Part shown: piece by piece, positions 28,906-38,404 of the stretch
Layout: each line of letters starts with the position of its first letter
Position numbering within the stretch: position 1 is the first letter of the stretch
Source: an uncultured Bacteroidota bacterium
GTDB taxonomy: Bacteria; Bacteroidota; Bacteroidia; NS11-12g; UBA9320
DNA length: 43,840 bases
Direction of reading: 5' to 3'
Assembly: GCA_913054375.1 (NCBI GenBank)
Contig: CAJXIQ010000003.1
Location: forward strand, 1-43,840
Notes under the pieces: model-generated
Told to the model about the DNA's origin: nothing
The model's input: only the letters and a program-made list of their open reading frames with translations
The model's database searches: none
Made by a program: the position numbers and the translations under genes

Positions 28906-29914
28906 AGACCTTTTTCCCTTTGGCAAAATAGTGCCAGACTATTGATTTGGAATACAAGTCAACCTTCGTATTACCTATTTTTTTTACACTCTTTCGTTTG
29001 CGTAATGTTGTGCTTAGACTTCCCCAAAAGGCAACGTGTGCTTTAACAATAGTCCCCACTCGCTTTGGCTGGCCGTCCAACATAAATTTTATGGCAGACA
29101 CCCCATCCAGTAGCATTCGCCATACAATAGTGAATAGCCAAAATGGAGAATCCAGATTCTTTGCCAGTAGTATTAGGTTATTCCTGAAATTGAGAAAATA
29201 CTTTCTTTCTGATCCTTCTGCAAGTGTACCCCCACCAAGATGATATACCTCCGAACTGGGTTGTACCATAACAGAATAGCCCATACGCTGAAGTCGCCAA
29301 CAAAGATCTATCTCTTCCATATGAGCAAAAAAGTCCGCATCCAAAGCTCCTGCTTTGTGATATACTTCTGCACGAATAAACATACACGCTCCTGTGGCCC
29401 AAAAGGCTTTCTGCGGTTTATTGTATTGCCCCTTGTCTTCTTCGAGCGTATCAAATATTCGCCCACGGCAAAAGGGATAACCCCATTTATCCAAATACCC
29501 TCCACTGGCTCCTGCATATTCAAATAGTTCAGGCTGCTTGGCATCCAGTATCTTGGGTTGTATTGCTCCAATATTCTTATCGGCAATGGCCATATCTACT
29601 AATGGACTCAGCCAGTTTTCTGGCACTCTTACATCACTATTTAGCAGTACATAGTAATCTGCCTCTATTTGCTCCAATGCCCAATTGTATCCTCCTGCAT
29701 AGCCATAGTTCTCTGGAGACACGAGTAGTTCTATGTCCTCAGCAAAATGTTGTTTAATGTAGCTTGCACTATCATCTGTACTTGCATTGTCTACTACCCA
29801 TACTTCTTTATTGCCATACGCTGTAGCCAATACTGAAGGCAAAAAACGCTCCAGCAACAGACGCGTGTTATAGTTCAATATGACTATGGCAACTTTGGGT
29901 TGTACACTTTTCAT
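28892..29914 (-). CDS. Glycosyltransferase family 2
   Basis: VAIVILNYNTRLLLERFLPSVL, WVVDNASTDDS, YYVLLNSDVRV. Confidence 0.93.
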   Translation of the reverse strand: MKSVQPKVAIVILNYNTRLLLERFLPSVLATAYGNKEVWVVDNASTDDSASYIKQHFAEDIELLVSPENYGYAGGYNWALEQIEADYYVLLNSDVRVPENWLSPLVDMAIADKNIGAIQPKILDAKQPELFEYAGASGGYLDKWGYPFCRGRIFDTLEEDKGQYNKPQKAFWATGACMFIRAEVYHKAGALDADFFAHMEEIDLCWRLQRMGYSVMVQPSSEVYHLGGGTLAEGSERKYFLNFRNNLILLAKNLDSPFWLFTIVWRMLLDGVSAIKFMLDGQPKRVGTIVKAHVAFWGSLSTTLRKRKSVKKIGNTKVDLYSKSIVWHYFAKGKKVFTDL

Positions 29915-29916
29915 CT

Positions 29917-30285
29917 CTATTCGCTTTTATCCGAAAATATAAATTTCATACTTTCAGGATGAACAAGTAAAACACAAAATTTATCCGAATTCCCCTGAAA
30001 TTGTTGTTTGAAATCTGCTTCTCGTTCTTTTACTACTATCTCTCGGGTTACCATTTCTTCCAGCGTACTTGCACTAAAGTGAAAATGTGTTTGATGATCA
30101 CTCCTATCTATCACTTTCTGTGCAATAGCTATCTCATCTGCATGGGCAATAATAACAGGAAACTTAGAGTAACCCCCGTCTACAATGGCTTTCACTGTTT
30201 CATTCAATTCTTTTTTGAGCACTTTAATATCACTCTCCAAATTGTATAGTATTTCTTTCTCTTTTTCTGATATGCTGTTATCCAT
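29917..30285 (-). CDS. Hypothetical 122-aa protein
   Basis: Clean ORF with a 2-nt gap to the GT2 gene; no recognised family. Confidence 0.7.
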   Translation of the reverse strand: MDNSISEKEKEILYNLESDIKVLKKELNETVKAIVDGGYSKFPVIIAHADEIAIAQKVIDRSDHQTHFHFSASTLEEMVTREIVVKEREADFKQQFQGNSDKFCVLLVHPESMKFIFSDKSE

Positions 30286-30465
30286 ATAAGCGTATTTGTA
30301 TTGGCTACCGAAAAAACAATTTTACTTAATCAATGGCAAAAGTGTAGAAATAAAGTCGTATTCTCGACCATAGATTCAAGAAAGCAACGATAATTTAGTG
30401 AATATGAAAATCATTCTCATACATGTGGCAGCTCAAGCCTTCTTGCATCGCGTGAGACCAAGCCT

Positions 30466-30759
30466 ATGAGAGCTACTGCAAATCTACCTGCTCTACTTTT
30501 CAGTGGTCCAATACCCTTTAATAATTTGAATGTAATGGCTCTCAACATTGTTGCTAAAGCAGAACTACGTTTTTATCAGCAAAAAAGAAACACCAATACC
30601 CTGAGAACTGATGTCCTATACCGCGGTATCGGGTGTGTAGAAGCTATAAGACATCCAGGACACTACCTGCAAAAAGAGATCAGTGATCTAATTTACTTTC
30701 CCTGGAGAGAAGGGAAAGGCCAACGCTTGCACATACCTGTAAGTATTTACATAGAATAA
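30466..30759 (+). CDS. Small hypothetical ORF, possibly degenerate
   Basis: 97 aa in otherwise empty interval; C-terminus (EISDLIYFPWREGKGQRLHIPVSIYIE) weakly resembles a TonB C-terminal domain. Confidence 0.4.
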   Translation: MRATANLPALLFSGPIPFNNLNVMALNIVAKAELRFYQQKRNTNTLRTDVLYRGIGCVEAIRHPGHYLQKEISDLIYFPWREGKGQRLHIPVSIYIE

Positions 30760-30761
30760 CT

Positions 30762-31262
30762 TTGAAACACGATAAGCTCCAATCTAAGCAGGTTGTATCT
30801 GAAGAAGATATAACCACTGTAGCCATTCTTGCCAAGCAAATATGGACACAGCACTACACGCCAATTATTGGAATAGCTCAAGTAGACTATATGCTGGCTA
30901 AGTTTCAGGACGAAACCGCTATTGCCGCTCAAATAGAAAAGGGGTACAGCTATACACTATGGCATAACCCAGAGCCCATTGGATACCTTTGTTTACTCCA
31001 TCAAAATGACGGTCTCTTCATAAGCAAAATATACCTTCTACTGGATGAAAGAGGCAAAGGATATGGCAAAAAAATGATGACCTATGCTATCGCAGAAGCG
31101 AAAGTAAACAAGCATAAATACATACGACTTACCGTAAATAAGTACAATGATAAAAGCATTGCGGCTTATGAAAAACTGGGATTTATAAAAAAGCGAGAGG
31201 TAGTTTTTGACATTGGCAAAGGCTACTCCATGGATGACTTTGAGATGGAGTTGGCTATCTAA
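30762..31262 (+). CDS. GNAT family N-acetyltransferase (start uncertain)
   Basis: IYLLLDERGKGYGKKMMTYAIAEAK, KYIRLTVNKYNDKSIAAYEKLGF. Confidence 0.9.
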   Translation: MKHDKLQSKQVVSEEDITTVAILAKQIWTQHYTPIIGIAQVDYMLAKFQDETAIAAQIEKGYSYTLWHNPEPIGYLCLLHQNDGLFISKIYLLLDERGKGYGKKMMTYAIAEAKVNKHKYIRLTVNKYNDKSIAAYEKLGFIKKREVVFDIGKGYSMDDFEMELAI

Positions 31263-32661
31263 GTGCCAATAGGACTACATTCTCAACGTGATGTGTCTGC
31301 GGAAACATATCTACCGCTTGACTTTTTATCACCTTATATTTTGAATCTAACATGGCTAAATCTCTTGCCTGCGTTGCTGGGTTACAACTTACATAGACTA
31401 TCTTAGGGCATGCTATATCTCCCAAGTATTCTACTACTTTAGGATGCATCCCACTGCGAGGAGGGTCTGTGATAATGATATCTGGTTTGCCATGTGTCGT
31501 GTAAAATTCGGCATTGAAAACATCTTTCATATCTCCTGCTAGAAACTCCACGTTGCTCAGTCCATTGATGCCCGCATTTACCTTTGCGGCCTCTATGGCT
31601 TCTTCTATTATTTCTACACCTACAGCTTTCTTGGCAGACTTCGCTGCTACACACGTAATTGTTCCTGTACCACAATACAAGTCATACACTACATCATCTG
31701 CTTGTATATCTGCAAAATCTATGGCTACCTTGTAGAGGCTTTCTGCCTGCTTCGGATTGGTTTGAAAGAATGACTTTGGAGAGATATTGAATTTCAACCC
31801 TCCCAATTCTTCTTGTATCTCAAAATCGCCACTGTATGGGATAAATTCTTGATCGAAGATACTATCATTCAATTTTGTATTGATACAATAGTTCAATGCC
31901 TTCGGGTTGAATTCTTTTTGAATAGCAGCCATAAGAGGCTCTATCTTATCCATCTCTGGCAAAGCAAATACGACATTTACCATCCAATCACCTCCTACCG
32001 TATTGCGTAGCATTAAATTTCTCATAAGACCACCGTGATCTTTCAGATCATAAAATGAATAGTCGTTTTCGATACAAAACGCATACACGAAGTTGCGTAT
32101 GGCATTTCCTCTGTCATCTTGCAACCAGCACTTGTCTATGGCAAGTACTTTGTCAAATCTACCTGGAGCATGAAAACCAAGTGCATTCGTATGGTCCAGA
32201 TCCTCTAATGTCTCATTCTCATACAACCACCTTTTATTGCTAAAGGTGTATTCCATTTTATTGCGATAAAACTGTAGGTCATTAGCTGCCAAAATAGGCA
32301 AGGTCTCTCCAATCTCAATCTTACCGATACGCTCCATACAATCTCTAGCCCATTGATCTTTGAGCTCAGCTTGTGCCGTGTAATCTATATGTTGCCACTT
32401 GCAACCCCCACATGTACCATAATGCTCACAAAACGGCTCTACCCTCAACTTACTAGCGGTGTGTATTTGAGTGATTTTAGCCAGGCTAAATTTCTTCTTA
32501 CGGCCTACTATCTGTAAATCTACTACATCTCCAGGGGCTCCGTATTTTACAAAAATCACCTTGCCTTCTATTTTAGCTAATGCATGGCCTTCACCTCCTG
32601 CGGCAAGCAATTCTACATTTTCAAAATGCATCTGCCTGTCCTTCTTCTTTCTACGTCCCAA
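31255..32661 (-). CDS. rlmD: 23S rRNA (uracil(1939)-C(5))-methyltransferase RlmD-like, TTG start
   Basis: TRAM domain, CEHYGTCGGCKWQHI Fe-S cluster motif, DLYCGTGTI, DPPRSGMHPKV, YVSCNPATQARD. Confidence 0.93.
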   Translation of the reverse strand: MGRRKKKDRQMHFENVELLAAGGEGHALAKIEGKVIFVKYGAPGDVVDLQIVGRKKKFSLAKITQIHTASKLRVEPFCEHYGTCGGCKWQHIDYTAQAELKDQWARDCMERIGKIEIGETLPILAANDLQFYRNKMEYTFSNKRWLYENETLEDLDHTNALGFHAPGRFDKVLAIDKCWLQDDRGNAIRNFVYAFCIENDYSFYDLKDHGGLMRNLMLRNTVGGDWMVNVVFALPEMDKIEPLMAAIQKEFNPKALNYCINTKLNDSIFDQEFIPYSGDFEIQEELGGLKFNISPKSFFQTNPKQAESLYKVAIDFADIQADDVVYDLYCGTGTITCVAAKSAKKAVGVEIIEEAIEAAKVNAGINGLSNVEFLAGDMKDVFNAEFYTTHGKPDIIITDPPRSGMHPKVVEYLGDIACPKIVYVSCNPATQARDLAMLDSKYKVIKSQAVDMFPQTHHVENVVLLALR

Positions 32662-32728
32662 TATGTGTTGTTTTTGATTTGTTATTTTTTCTGGTTTGCT
32701 GCAGTGCGTTCTATACTCGTATGCACTG

Positions 32729-33217
32729 TTATTGCGAAACTGATTTCCTATAGCGTTCTACATTATCCAGTATTTCGCTAAACTTTTTTACATCATGATA
32801 TCCGGGCACTTGAAACATCTTTTTAGTTTCTGGCACAAAAAAGAAGAATGTAGGGTAGCCCCCTGGCTTGTTATTAGACAAAGCCAAAAGTAGCTCTCTA
32901 CCACTTAGCGAGTCACCAGTGCCAGCATCATATCTTCCAGGTTTTTCCGGGTTGAATTTAATAGCTATGTACTTTTCGTTAAACCGCTTTATTATACTAT
33001 CATTGGAGAAAGTCTTCCTGTCCATCACTTTACACCATCCACACCAATCTGTATAACAGTCTATCACCGCTATTTTCCCTTTTTGTTGAGCAAGATCAAA
33101 TCCCGTATTAAAATCATACCATTTTATTTTATTGGGCACATCAGATGTACCGCTAGTGTAATACCGAGCTCCAATAAGAAGAGGAAAAATGGCTAGTGCA
33201 AATACTATTTTTTTCAT
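32729..33217 (-). CDS. Thioredoxin-fold secreted protein (CGWC)
   Basis: Signal peptide then AVIDCYTDWCGWCKVMDRKTF. Confidence 0.88.
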   Translation of the reverse strand: MKKIVFALAIFPLLIGARYYTSGTSDVPNKIKWYDFNTGFDLAQQKGKIAVIDCYTDWCGWCKVMDRKTFSNDSIIKRFNEKYIAIKFNPEKPGRYDAGTGDSLSGRELLLALSNNKPGGYPTFFFFVPETKKMFQVPGYHDVKKFSEILDNVERYRKSVSQ

Positions 33218-33428
33218 AACAGAGACGCAAAAATAACGTTTAGGTCACGGTTTCATGATGTCTAGTTACATTTTTACATGCCACCGAACCTTTGCATACC
33301 TTAAGTGGACCAATACAGACGAGATCAAGTAAATTAAAATTGTCCTAAGGAAGCAGCTAGAGAGGAGCCAGATGCTCTGAAACAAGGCAACAAAAAGTGT
33401 ACATTTGCGTTATACGAAACAGACCAAC

Positions 33429-36400
33429 GTGGCAGTATATAATACACTCATACAGAAACTAGAGAACTTCATCAAAAAGTATTACCAAAATCAACTTCTC
33501 AAGGGAGGTATATTGGGTATTTCTCTTGTGCTTGCCGCATTTTTTGCTCTCTCATTTTTTGAATACTTCGCCCGCTTTGGAACCACCACCAGGACGTTGC
33601 TATTTTATAGCTTTGTACTCCTTAGTTTGGTCGTAATCTGTTGGTATATGATACGACCAATACTTGGTCTTATAAACGTTCACAGAAAATTTGGGGTAAA
33701 AGAAGCCTCACAACTCATTGGCAATCATTTCCCGGAAGTCAAAGACAAATTGATCAATACTTTGCAGCTACAAGATAAAGCTGCACAAAACGACAACGAT
33801 CTGCTTCTTGCAAGCATAGAAAGACGCACCGCATCCCTACAACCCATACCCTTCAGCCATGCCATTCCATTCAGATCCAATCTCAAATATGTAAAATACG
33901 CTTTACTCCCCGCAATTGCTTTTGCATTTATACTTCTCGTAACCCCAGGATTTAAGAAAAGCACCGAACGTGTAGTCAATTTTAATCAACACTTTGAAAT
34001 AGAAGCTCCATTTAAATTCCTCACTAACATAGATAAGCAACAAGCTATACAGAACCAAAATATAGAGGTGCCATTAACCCTGGAAGGAACAGAAATACCT
34101 GCTACTGCTTACATATACATGGGGAGTCAACGTTACAAAATGAACAGTGACGGGGTAGGCAAATTTCGCTATACTATTAGTAATGTTCAACGTCTTGAAA
34201 AGATCTATTTTGAAGCAGGAGGTTTTACAAGCAAAGAATATTCTTTAGATCTGGCATTGAAACCAAGCCTCTCTGGCTACAGTGCAACACTGTTTTACCC
34301 AAAATATCTCGGTCTGGCGAATGAAAAAGTACGCAATATTGGGGAACTCAGTGTCCCGCAGGGAACCACAATACAATGGAATTTTGATACAAAAAATGTA
34401 GACAGTATAGGCATAACTCCAGATAACATAGTACTACATCCCAAGAATAACAAGACTTCTTTCACTAAAAAATTTATGCGTAGCGTACTGCTAAAAGTGA
34501 ATACAAAAAATACACAGGTAGACGAAGGAGATTCTATTTTTTACCAAATAAATGTAATACCAGATGAGTTCCCACAAATAGGCGTAGAATGCAAAACCGA
34601 TAGTTTGAGTAATAAAATTTTTCATTTTTTGGGAGATATCAGAGATGATCATGGTTTTAGCAAGCTCCAATTTAATTATAGATTCAAAAAAAGTAGCCTG
34701 CTTGAAAATAAAAAGAAACAAGGTTATCTCACTATAAAAGTAGCTGCTGATATTGCTACTCAAACCTTCTATCACTACTGGAGCCTAGATGCCCTTAATA
34801 TACAAGCAGAAGATGAGATAGAGTACTATTTCACCGTATGGGATAATGATAGAGTGAATGGCGCAAAGTCTGCCAAGACGCCAACAAACACGTACAAAGC
34901 TCCATCGCTACAAGAAATAAATGACCAAACTGAGAAGGCCAACAAAGAAATAAAAAGTTCTATGGCAGGGGCACAAAGTGATGCTGCAGCGCTCCAAAAA
35001 GAGATACAGAGTATCGAAAAAATGATGACCGAGAAGAAAAACTTGGACTGGAATGATAAAAAGAAAATACAGGACCTACTGGATAAGCAGAAAGAACTCG
35101 AAAAAAAAATACGCGATGCCGTAAATAAGAACAAGCAAAAGAATAACAAAGAAGAGGAGTTTACCCCCCCAGAGGAGAGTTTACTGGAGAAGCAAAAACA
35201 GTTGGAAAAACTGATGGAAGAAGTGCTGGATGAAGAAACTCGCAAGTTGATGGAGAAAATACAAAAATTGCTTGATGAAAATAGGAAAGATGAGCTCCAA
35301 AAAGCAATGGATGAATTCAAATTTAGCGAGAAAGAAATGAGCAAGGAAATGGACCGTATGCTTGAACTTTTTAAAGAACTAGAACTTGAAAAAAAATTAA
35401 ACGAGGCCATAGACAAGCTGAATGAGCTAGCGAAGAAAGAAAAAGAACTGGCAGAGAAGACGAAAGACACAAAAGGTAAAAGTGAGCCCCTTCAGAAAGA
35501 ACAAGAAGAGATAAAGAAAGCGTTTGATGACCTGAAAAAAGACTTGCAAGATATAGATAAGAAAAACCAGGAGCTAGAGTCACCACTGGAGATAAGTAAG
35601 CAAGAAGAGAATAAGGATCAAGTAGATCAAAAAATGGACGATGCTCAGCAAAAGCAGAGCAAAGGCAAAAACAAAGATGCTGCCCAAAGTATGGACGATG
35701 CCGCCAAGAAGATGAAAGAGATGGCAGAAAAAATGCAGCAGGAAATGGAGGATGCCCAAGAAGAACAGCAAGAAGAAGACTACAATAACATTCGACAAAT
35801 ACTCGAAAATCTTGTGCAACTTTCTTTTGATCAAGAGAAAGTAATAGGTGGTTTTAAAAAAAATAAACGCTACAGTCCCAAGTATATAGAGCTACGCCAA
35901 GAACAGCGAAAGATAAAGGACGAAACCAAAATGGTAGAAGACTCTCTGCTCGCATTAAGTAAACGGAATATTAAGATACAATCATTTGTAAATGAAGAAA
36001 TAGCTCGCATAAATGATAACTTGGACAAATCGCTCAAGTACTTGGGTGAACGGTATACAAACAATGCTGTTGTACATCAACAATATGCTATGACAGGGTA
36101 TAACAACTTGGCTCTAATGCTGAGTGAATCTCTCAAGAAAATGCAAGAAGAGATGAAGGCACAAAAGAAAAACAAAGGCAAGCCAAAAGGTGAATGCAAA
36201 AAACCTGGAGGCAAAAAAGGAGACAAACCGAAAAAATCCAATGCCAATGCTATAAAAAAGATGCAAGATCAACTGGCAAAGCAAATGAAAAAATTGCAAG
36301 AGGGTCAGAAAAAAGGCAAGGGAAAACCTAGCAGCAAAGAGTTTGCAGAGATGGCAGCTCAACAATCCGCCATACGTAAGAAATTACGAGAACTCGGGAG

Positions 36401-36749
36401 CAAATTAGAAAAAAACGGGCAACGTGGGAGTCTTGGAGACATTAAAAAAACAGAAGATCTAATGGATCAATTGGAAGAGGATCTTTATAACAAAAGACTC
36501 AATAGTCAAACATTCCAAAAGCTAAATCAGATAGAAATAAAGCTTAGCGAACACGAACGTGCGGAGCGAGAACAAGAACAGGATAACAAACGAACTTCTA
36601 ATGAAGCAACCGAGCAAGAAAGACTGGTGCCTCCGAGTATAAAAAAGTATCTGGAACAGAAGAAAAAAGAAACAGAACTTTTGCGTAGCGTTTCACCAGA
36701 ACTACAACCGTATTACCAGAAAAAAGTAAAGGAATACTTTGCACAGTAA
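33429..36749 (+). CDS. DUF4175-like large membrane protein with long K/E/Q-rich coiled coil; GTG start at 33429 preferred over the track's TTG at 33405
   Basis: N-terminal TM helices, Ig-like middle, extensive charged coiled coil; -7 motif TACATTTG (33400-33407) overlaps the track's TTG. Confidence 0.75.
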   Translation: MAVYNTLIQKLENFIKKYYQNQLLKGGILGISLVLAAFFALSFFEYFARFGTTTRTLLFYSFVLLSLVVICWYMIRPILGLINVHRKFGVKEASQLIGNHFPEVKDKLINTLQLQDKAAQNDNDLLLASIERRTASLQPIPFSHAIPFRSNLKYVKYALLPAIAFAFILLVTPGFKKSTERVVNFNQHFEIEAPFKFLTNIDKQQAIQNQNIEVPLTLEGTEIPATAYIYMGSQRYKMNSDGVGKFRYTISNVQRLEKIYFEAGGFTSKEYSLDLALKPSLSGYSATLFYPKYLGLANEKVRNIGELSVPQGTTIQWNFDTKNVDSIGITPDNIVLHPKNNKTSFTKKFMRSVLLKVNTKNTQVDEGDSIFYQINVIPDEFPQIGVECKTDSLSNKIFHFLGDIRDDHGFSKLQFNYRFKKSSLLENKKKQGYLTIKVAADIATQTFYHYWSLDALNIQAEDEIEYYFTVWDNDRVNGAKSAKTPTNTYKAPSLQEINDQTEKANKEIKSSMAGAQSDAAALQKEIQSIEKMMTEKKNLDWNDKKKIQDLLDKQKELEKKIRDAVNKNKQKNNKEEEFTPPEESLLEKQKQLEKLMEEVLDEETRKLMEKIQKLLDENRKDELQKAMDEFKFSEKEMSKEMDRMLELFKELELEKKLNEAIDKLNELAKKEKELAEKTKDTKGKSEPLQKEQEEIKKAFDDLKKDLQDIDKKNQELESPLEISKQEENKDQVDQKMDDAQQKQSKGKNKDAAQSMDDAAKKMKEMAEKMQQEMEDAQEEQQEEDYNNIRQILENLVQLSFDQEKVIGGFKKNKRYSPKYIELRQEQRKIKDETKMVEDSLLALSKRNIKIQSFVNEEIARINDNLDKSLKYLGERYTNNAVVHQQYAMTGYNNLALMLSESLKKMQEEMKAQKKNKGKPKGECKKPGGKKGDKPKKSNANAIKKMQDQLAKQMKKLQEGQKKGKGKPSSKEFAEMAAQQSAIRKKLRELGSKLEKNGQRGSLGDIKKTEDLMDQLEEDLYNKRLNSQTFQKLNQIEIKLSEHERAEREQEQDNKRTSNEATEQERLVPPSIKKYLEQKKKETELLRSVSPELQPYYQKKVKEYFAQ

Positions 36750-36876
36750 GTCAAATGCACTAGAAGGAACATCGGCCTTCCTCAAAAAGTATTCATACTT
36801 CGGGCAGTGAGATTTCTTTTAACGCTCACAGCATTCCTGTTATGCGAATATGCCGTAGTTTATATTTGTACGTCTT

Positions 36877-37602
36877 CTACGGTCGTAGTTCGAAGTTGGT
36901 ACCCAAGTACACTTTACGTACCATCTCATCATCTGCTAACTCCTGCGGCGTACCTTTTTTGAGCAATCTACCCTCGAAGAGCAGATAAGCTCTATCTACC
37001 AAGTTTAAAGTAGCCTGTACATCGTGATCAGTAATGAGGACTCCTATATTTTTGGTTACTAGCTTCTGTACAATTTCTTGAATGTCTTCTACAGCAATAG
37101 GGTCTACACCAGCAAAGGGTTCATCCAACAATACAAACTTAGGATCCGTGGCCAATGCTCGAGCAATTTCACATCTTCTTCGCTCACCACCACTTAACAC
37201 CTTACCCAAATTCTTACGCACTTTTTCCAATCCAAACTCAGCTATCAACGACTCGGTTTTATCGTGTTGCTCTTGCTTGCTTTTATTGGTCATCTCAAGC
37301 ACTGCTCGTATGTTATCCTCAACTGTAAGATCTCTAAATACTGAAGCTTCCTGCGGCAGGTATCCTACACCTTTCTGTGCTCGTTGATACATAGCTTTGG
37401 ATGTAATATCCTCATCATCTAAATATACCTTTCCTGCATCTGGTTGCACAAGCCCAACCACCATATAAAACGTAGTTGTTTTACCTGCTCCGTTGGGGCC
37501 TAGTAGTCCTACAATTTCTCCTTGATTCACCTCCAAGGACATTTCATTGACCACCTTTCGTTTTTTGTATTGTTTAATGAGATTTTCTGCTTTGAGCCGC
37601 AT
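36877..37602 (-). CDS. lptB: LPS export ABC transporter ATP-binding protein
   Basis: [51 protein letters not shown]. Confidence 0.96.
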   Translation of the reverse strand: MRLKAENLIKQYKKRKVVNEMSLEVNQGEIVGLLGPNGAGKTTTFYMVVGLVQPDAGKVYLDDEDITSKAMYQRAQKGVGYLPQEASVFRDLTVEDNIRAVLEMTNKSKQEQHDKTESLIAEFGLEKVRKNLGKVLSGGERRRCEIARALATDPKFVLLDEPFAGVDPIAVEDIQEIVQKLVTKNIGVLITDHDVQATLNLVDRAYLLFEGRLLKKGTPQELADDEMVRKVYLGTNFELRP

Positions 37603-37610
37603 GTTGTTTT

Positions 37611-37618
37611 CAAAAGTA
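37611..37618 (-). promoter_or_regulatory. -7 motif TACTTTTG for lptB
   Basis: TAnnTTTG, 8 nt before ATG at 37602. Confidence 0.65.
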
Positions 37619-37652
37619 GCACACTAATGAATAAGTAATATCCGTTTTCAAG

Positions 37653-37660
37653 TATATTTG
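37653..37660 (+). promoter_or_regulatory. -7 motif TATATTTG for OM beta-barrel gene
   Basis: TAnnTTTG, 21 nt before ATG at 37682. Confidence 0.55.
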
Positions 37661-37681
37661 TCCAATAATTAATATAACAGG

Positions 37682-38404
37682 ATGAAAAAAATTGTATTAG
37701 CCTTAGCACTCTTCGCCTTATTGCCAGCCAGTACGCGTGCACAAAATTGGCTTACACTGAAAGCCGGTGGAGGTATGGGCACTAATTTGGGTTATACTCA
37801 AGATGTAAACGCAGGAATAACAACGAGCTTTGGTTTGGGTTACAAGCACCAAATATCCAATCAATTATTGTTAGAAGGAGATGTACTACTAGACAGCAGA
37901 GCTGCAGAATACTACACTGGCAAATTAGATGCAAATGACTTACCTATTTACTTTAAAGGTGCAGGAACTTACATACAAGTACCCATCACTTTACAGTATA
38001 TGATCCCAGTCAAGAAAAAAGAATTGGTTCCATACAGAATGGGCCAACCAAAAACATTTTGGTTTATAGAAGGAGGACCTTACGTAGCTTATGGAAGTAG
38101 TGTCACTACTTTTTACGATCCGGACATACTGGCTTTGTGGACAGATCCAGATTCCGACACATTCACAACAAAAGACCTCACTCCTCGTAAAATCGACGTA
38201 GGTATCACCACAGGAATCGGCGTCAACTTTAGCATTGGAAGCAAAGGACAGACACGATTAATTGTAGGCACCAGAGCTAACTACGGATTCCTAAATCTAT
38301 TTAGAGATGACAGACTAGGTACGGCAACGAACTTCTCTGCTGTAGGCTATATTGCTGTTGACTTTAGCCTAACCAAGAGGAAGTATATTAAGCATCGATG
38401 GTAG
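37682..38404 (+). CDS. Outer-membrane beta-barrel protein (PorT/porin-like family)
   Basis: Signal peptide MKKIVLALALFALLPASTRAQ; alternating beta-strand pattern. Confidence 0.8.
   Translation: MKKIVLALALFALLPASTRAQNWLTLKAGGGMGTNLGYTQDVNAGITTSFGLGYKHQISNQLLLEGDVLLDSRAAEYYTGKLDANDLPIYFKGAGTYIQVPITLQYMIPVKKKELVPYRMGQPKTFWFIEGGPYVAYGSSVTTFYDPDILALWTDPDSDTFTTKDLTPRKIDVGITTGIGVNFSIGSKGQTRLIVGTRANYGFLNLFRDDRLGTATNFSAVGYIAVDFSLTKRKYIKHRW

Noticed and set aside
30757-30764. TAACTTTG motif as the GNAT promoter
   Set aside because: It overlaps the only usable start codon (TTG 30762) with no downstream ATG/GTG nearby, so it is probably a chance match. It also shows that single TAnnTTTG hits need caution.
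34826-36365. Long antisense ORFs opposite the DUF4175-like gene (e.g. 34826-35470, 214 aa, Ser/Phe-rich)
   Set aside because: Composition (S/F/L runs) is the expected reverse-complement shadow of a K/E/Q-rich coding strand; no start context or homology signal.
36857-36890. TATATTTG-like motif and CTACGGTCGTAG palindrome at the lptB 3' end as an antisense promoter/regulatory site
   Set aside because: Single short motif in AT-rich DNA with no downstream gene on that strand; insufficient support.
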